In this document: piece after piece, positions 61,201-64,000 of the stretch
Layout: every line of letters begins with the position of its first letter
Position numbering within the stretch: the stretch's first letter is position 1
NCBI GenBank assembly: GCA_014058105.1
Contig: JACGCM010001123.1
Coordinates: 496,001 to 560,000, forward strand
Direction: 5' to 3'
Length of the DNA stretch: 64,000 nucleotides
From: Kingdonia uniflora
Taxonomy: Eukaryota; Streptophyta; Magnoliopsida; Ranunculales; Circaeasteraceae
The notes under the pieces: model-generated
What the model was told of the DNA's origin: nothing
The model's input: only the letters and a program-made list of their open reading frames with translations
The model's database searches: none
Translations under genes and position numbers: made by a program

Positions 61201-62563
61201 GAACATGGGAATGTAATTTAAAACAAAGATCGATTGGTCGCTCAAGGGTACAATCAAGTAAAAGGGGTTGATCCTGCTGAAACATTTACCCCTATTGCAA
61301 GACTTGAGTCTATTCGGTTATTGTTCGCTCTTGCTTGTAATCAAAAATTCAAGTTATATCAAATGGATGTGAAAATTGCGTTTCTGAATGGGCTCTTAGA
61401 GGAAGAAGTATATGTGTCTCAACCAAAAGGGTTTGAAGATCCACATCATCCCGATCAAGTGTTCTACTTGAAGAAGGCTCTTTATGGTTTGAAGCAAACT
61501 CTCTGCGCTTGGTATGAATGACTTTCTAATTTCCTTAGCTAAGGGATTTGTTCGAGGGGGAGTTGATAAAATGTTATTTATCCAACGGAAGGAATACACG
61601 ATACTAGTTGCTCAGGTATATGTAGATGATATTATGTTTGGTTCTACTTAAAGTTCACTAACCTCTTCTTTTGCAGCTTTAATGAAAAATGAAATTGAAA
61701 TTAGCATGGTTGGGGAACTAACTTACTTCTTAGGTCTCCAAATACGACAAATGGATAGAGGAATGTTTCTTTCTCAATCCACGTATGTTAGGGATCTTGG
61801 GAAGAAGTTTGGTCTCTCTTCTGCAAAGCATGCTAGGATACCCATGAGTACCACATCAAAGCTAAGTAAGGACTCAACAGGTAAGGATGTTGATCAAAAG
61901 ACGTATAGAAGTATGATAGGTAGTTTACTTTATCTTACTGCTACTCGTCCTGATATTATGTTTAGTGTATGTATATGTGCTCGTTATCAAGGTAGTCTGA
62001 AAGAGTCCCATTTACAGGCTGTTAAGCACATTATTCGTTATGTATGTGAGACTTCTGATTTTGGCTTATGGTATTCACATGATACAACCTCCGAGGTTAT
62101 TAGGTATTCTGATCCAGATTGGGCAGGTAATGTAGATGATAAGAAGAGCACTTCTGGTGGATGCTATTATATTAGAAATAATCGTGTGGCTTGGCAGAGC
62201 AAGAAGCAGAATTATATTTCCCAATCCACAGTAGAAGCGGAGTATATTGCTACGGGTAGTTGTTGCACTCAATTGGTTTGGATGAAACAGATGGTGCTTG
62301 ACTATGGAATAGTTCAGGGGACAATGTCAGTGTTTTGTGACAATACGAGTGCGATCAATATCTCTAAGAATCCTGAACAACATTCCAGGACCAAGCATAT
62401 CGCCATTCGGTTCCACTTCATCCAAGATCTTGTTGAGCACAAGATAATCAGTGTTGAGTATATTCCTACAGAGAGTCAATTAGTCAATTTTTTCACCAAG
62501 CCGTTATATGCTATGAGGTTTGAGCTTTTGAAACGGTCGATTGGTGTCTGCTCTAATGATTAG
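58270..62563 (+). pseudogene. Pol of the SIRE-like Copia element, split by a hAT
   Basis: Protease opens with WYMDSGCSRHMTGD (58345), with an intact DSG. The pre-integrase domain is interrupted at 58631 and resumes at 59793 (MHAARTADNCYTV, LWHQRLGHINFNDL). Integrase follows with HMDLMGPM, SDRGGEF and TPQQNGVAERKN. Reverse transcriptase (about 61130-61660) shows KWVYKNKYDEHG, the LYQMDVKIAFLNGLLEEEVY block and, frameshifted, the YVDD region near 61620. RNase H (61682-62563) has DPDWAGN, STVEAEYIA and a normal stop. Stops at 59978, 60126, 60271, 61078 and 61520 disable it. Confidence 0.9.
58632..59792. mobile_element. Non-autonomous hAT-type element, GGTTCGG family, copy 3
   Basis: Ends TAAGGGTGTACATTC and, inverted, TAGGGCTATTCACGGGTC are flanked by identical CGTGTGAT (58624-58631 and 59793-59800), an 8-bp target. 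Excision joins QRV to MHAARTADN in frame in the host Copia pol. The same CCGAACC/GGTTCGG subterminal pattern and CT-rich block (58874-58940) are found in the copies at 5116 and 6961. The interior has an ATG-bearing stretch I do not recognise. Confidence 0.93.
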
Positions 62564-63945
62564 GTATGTTTTTTACTTCCTGTTTACACTATTTTGGTAG
62601 ACTATCACAGTGATATATGCTTAGCCAGATACGTTTTCCAATTTAATGTTAGGGCAGTTCAGTATAGTGTTTACTTGGATTTGATTTTGCTCACGGCAGT
62701 TAACTATCGCATGCTTAGATAGATAGGTACTCAGTAATATTATGCTTTAGGATACATGTACAGACTTTGTACCTAATGTTATGTGAGGATCTGGCTTTCT
62801 TTATTAGCTTCGAGTGTTCTGAAACTTATGGTATTACTTCTCTTTTTGATCTTGTTGTTTTGATCTCATTTCGTTTCCTTACTCAATTATCAAATGGTAA
62901 GCTCAAGTTCAAGTTAATTTAATAGAACATTCCATATTTTTATTCGAGGCGAAAAAATGACTGTGTTCAACCGAAGATATGATAATAGGCGTTTTATTGC
63001 TACACATTTTTGGCCTTTGTTATGTCTAACCCTATTTTTATCCACTTACAGCCCTTTGTGCCTTAAAATATGTTTTTTCTTTTCTACCAAAATTCCTTAT
63101 TTTTACCCATTTGTTATGAGATTGTTCAGTGAAAAAAAAAGAAAAAAAAAGGAAAAGGAAGTATATGAATGATATTTGGGGGAAGATGCAGAGAAGAATG
63201 ATAGAATAAAAAGAAGTATATGTATGACATTTTAGTATCTCAATTTAAAAAAAAAGGAAAAAGATATGGAGAGGTATATCTCTTAGTGTACTTAATAAAA
63301 AGGAGAATGACAGAAGATGTGTTTATCTTCAAGTGAGAAGGGGAGTTAGTGCTACTGCAGTCTCAGAATGCCAGCAAAACACCTACTCCATCATTTCCCT
63401 ACCCGTGCCTACATTATACCCTTTTCAAGACCTGTTTGATCTTGAGTTTAACATAGCTAGTTTAGTGGAGATGAGAAATACGGAGTCTATATTAATTAAC
63501 TTGACACCATTAATGACAATTGATTTCCTTTCCATGAGATCTTCCAGCTCACAGTGTGTTGCTTATTTGATGAAATCTGAGTCTTTCTTTGCATATTACT
63601 CATACACATATTTCACACAGAGTGTTAGCTAGTCAATTCTCAGTAAATTCGAGTGACCACCAATAAGAGGCCTATGTTGAAACAACTTTCCTTTTAGTGT
63701 CTTATTTCTGAATGTTGGGTCTGTCGAATGCATGGTACTGTTTTATGTTGACTGCGCACACACACACTCTGAGTAAATACTTATTCTGTCTGAATTTTCT
63801 ATTGAATGATGTCCTATCTGAGATTCATATACCCTATGATTATTCTCTGATATCGAGTAGACAAGGAAAGTATTCTATTCCTTTTCTTTGTATTGCTATG
63901 CCTTTGGTTTTCGTTTTTTTTGTTTCTGTGCCTATGAAAAAAAAA
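62564..63945 (+). other. Spacer between pol and the right LTR
   Basis: 1.4 kb without a recognised gene. SIRE-type elements sometimes carry an extra, envelope-like frame here; I see none. An AG-rich part (63130-63270) holds repeated GAAGTATATGTATGA-like units. The best open frame (63333-63632) has no recognisable motif. Confidence 0.6.
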
Positions 63946-64000
63946 TGGTTCTTTATATTCGAATAAGAATTTCTTCCTATTCGAATAATCTGCCTCAGCG
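63946..64000 (+). repeat. Start of the right LTR, cut by the window edge
   Basis: After GAAAAAAAAA, the sequence TGGTTCTTTATATTCGAATA and a second palindrome followed by CCTCAGCG align to 55518-55577 in the left LTR. Confidence 0.65.

Larger units (their letters stand above)
55270..64000 (+). mobile_element. SIRE/Maximus-like Copia element, continues past the window
   Basis: A left LTR-like region rich in CTATTCGAATAG palindromes ends before the primer site TGGTATCAGAGC (56279-56290). A long gag with coiled coil, protease, integrase, reverse transcriptase and RNase H follow on the plus strand to 62563. After a 1.4-kb spacer, a GAAAAAAAAA tract leads into the beginning of the right LTR at about 63946, whose TATTCGAATAA...CCTCAGCG matches the left. 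The exact left border is uncertain (55265-55520). The element marks the point where the receptor kinase pseudogene loses its 5' end. Pol has several stops. Confidence 0.85.

Overview
The window looks like nuclear DNA of a dicot plant. It contains intron-bearing PPR, LRR receptor kinase and plant-mobile-domain genes, an F-box gene related to SKIP22, and plant families of Copia, L1, hAT, MULE and PIF/Harbinger elements. It is AT-rich and dominated by decayed transposable elements nested in one another. I see no bacterial-type operons, rRNA, CRISPR or intact tRNA genes. Only one gene looks intact, the PPR gene at 27588-32913 (+). I cannot name the species.

Layout. 1-986: non-coding, with a hairpin and a possible SINE relic. 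987-15835: a very old Copia element split by three hAT-type insertions (5116-6243, 6961-13102, 14886-15338). The second of these carries a copied piece of the PPR gene (about 11275-11872) and a PIF-type MITE (12485-12868). 16096-26929: a 10.8-kb PIF/Harbinger element. It has a transposase at its left end (+) and a plant-mobile-domain (PMD) gene read inward from its right end (-). A 6.0-kb MULE (20242-26253) sits in an intron of the PMD gene. 26933-33127: the PPR gene and its promoter; its third exon is a truncated tandem copy of its fourth. 33128-37210: a small Copia element without gag. About 37450-43165: an L1-type LINE on the minus strand. 43429-44536: an F-box (SKIP22-like) pseudogene followed by a membrane ORF. 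44885-45564: a solo LTR. 45721-48134: a FAR1-type MULE with about 280-bp inverted repeats. 48145-50732: no gene recognised. 50733-55262: an LRR receptor kinase pseudogene (-) interrupted by a hAT element (50803-52350). About 55270-64000: a SIRE/Maximus-like Copia element that runs out of the window and is itself interrupted by a hAT element (58632-59792).

How the pieces relate. Several insertions can be checked independently: removing the element and one target-site copy restores a host reading frame. This works for 5116-6243 (integrase), 14886-15338 (RNase H), 58632-59792 (Copia pol) and 50803-52350 (kinase C-terminus). The most unusual object is the Harbinger-type element, which pairs a DDE transposase with a PMD gene in convergent orientation and has three palindromic subterminal motifs at each end. 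All assignments come from reading the sequence and translations; no database search was possible.
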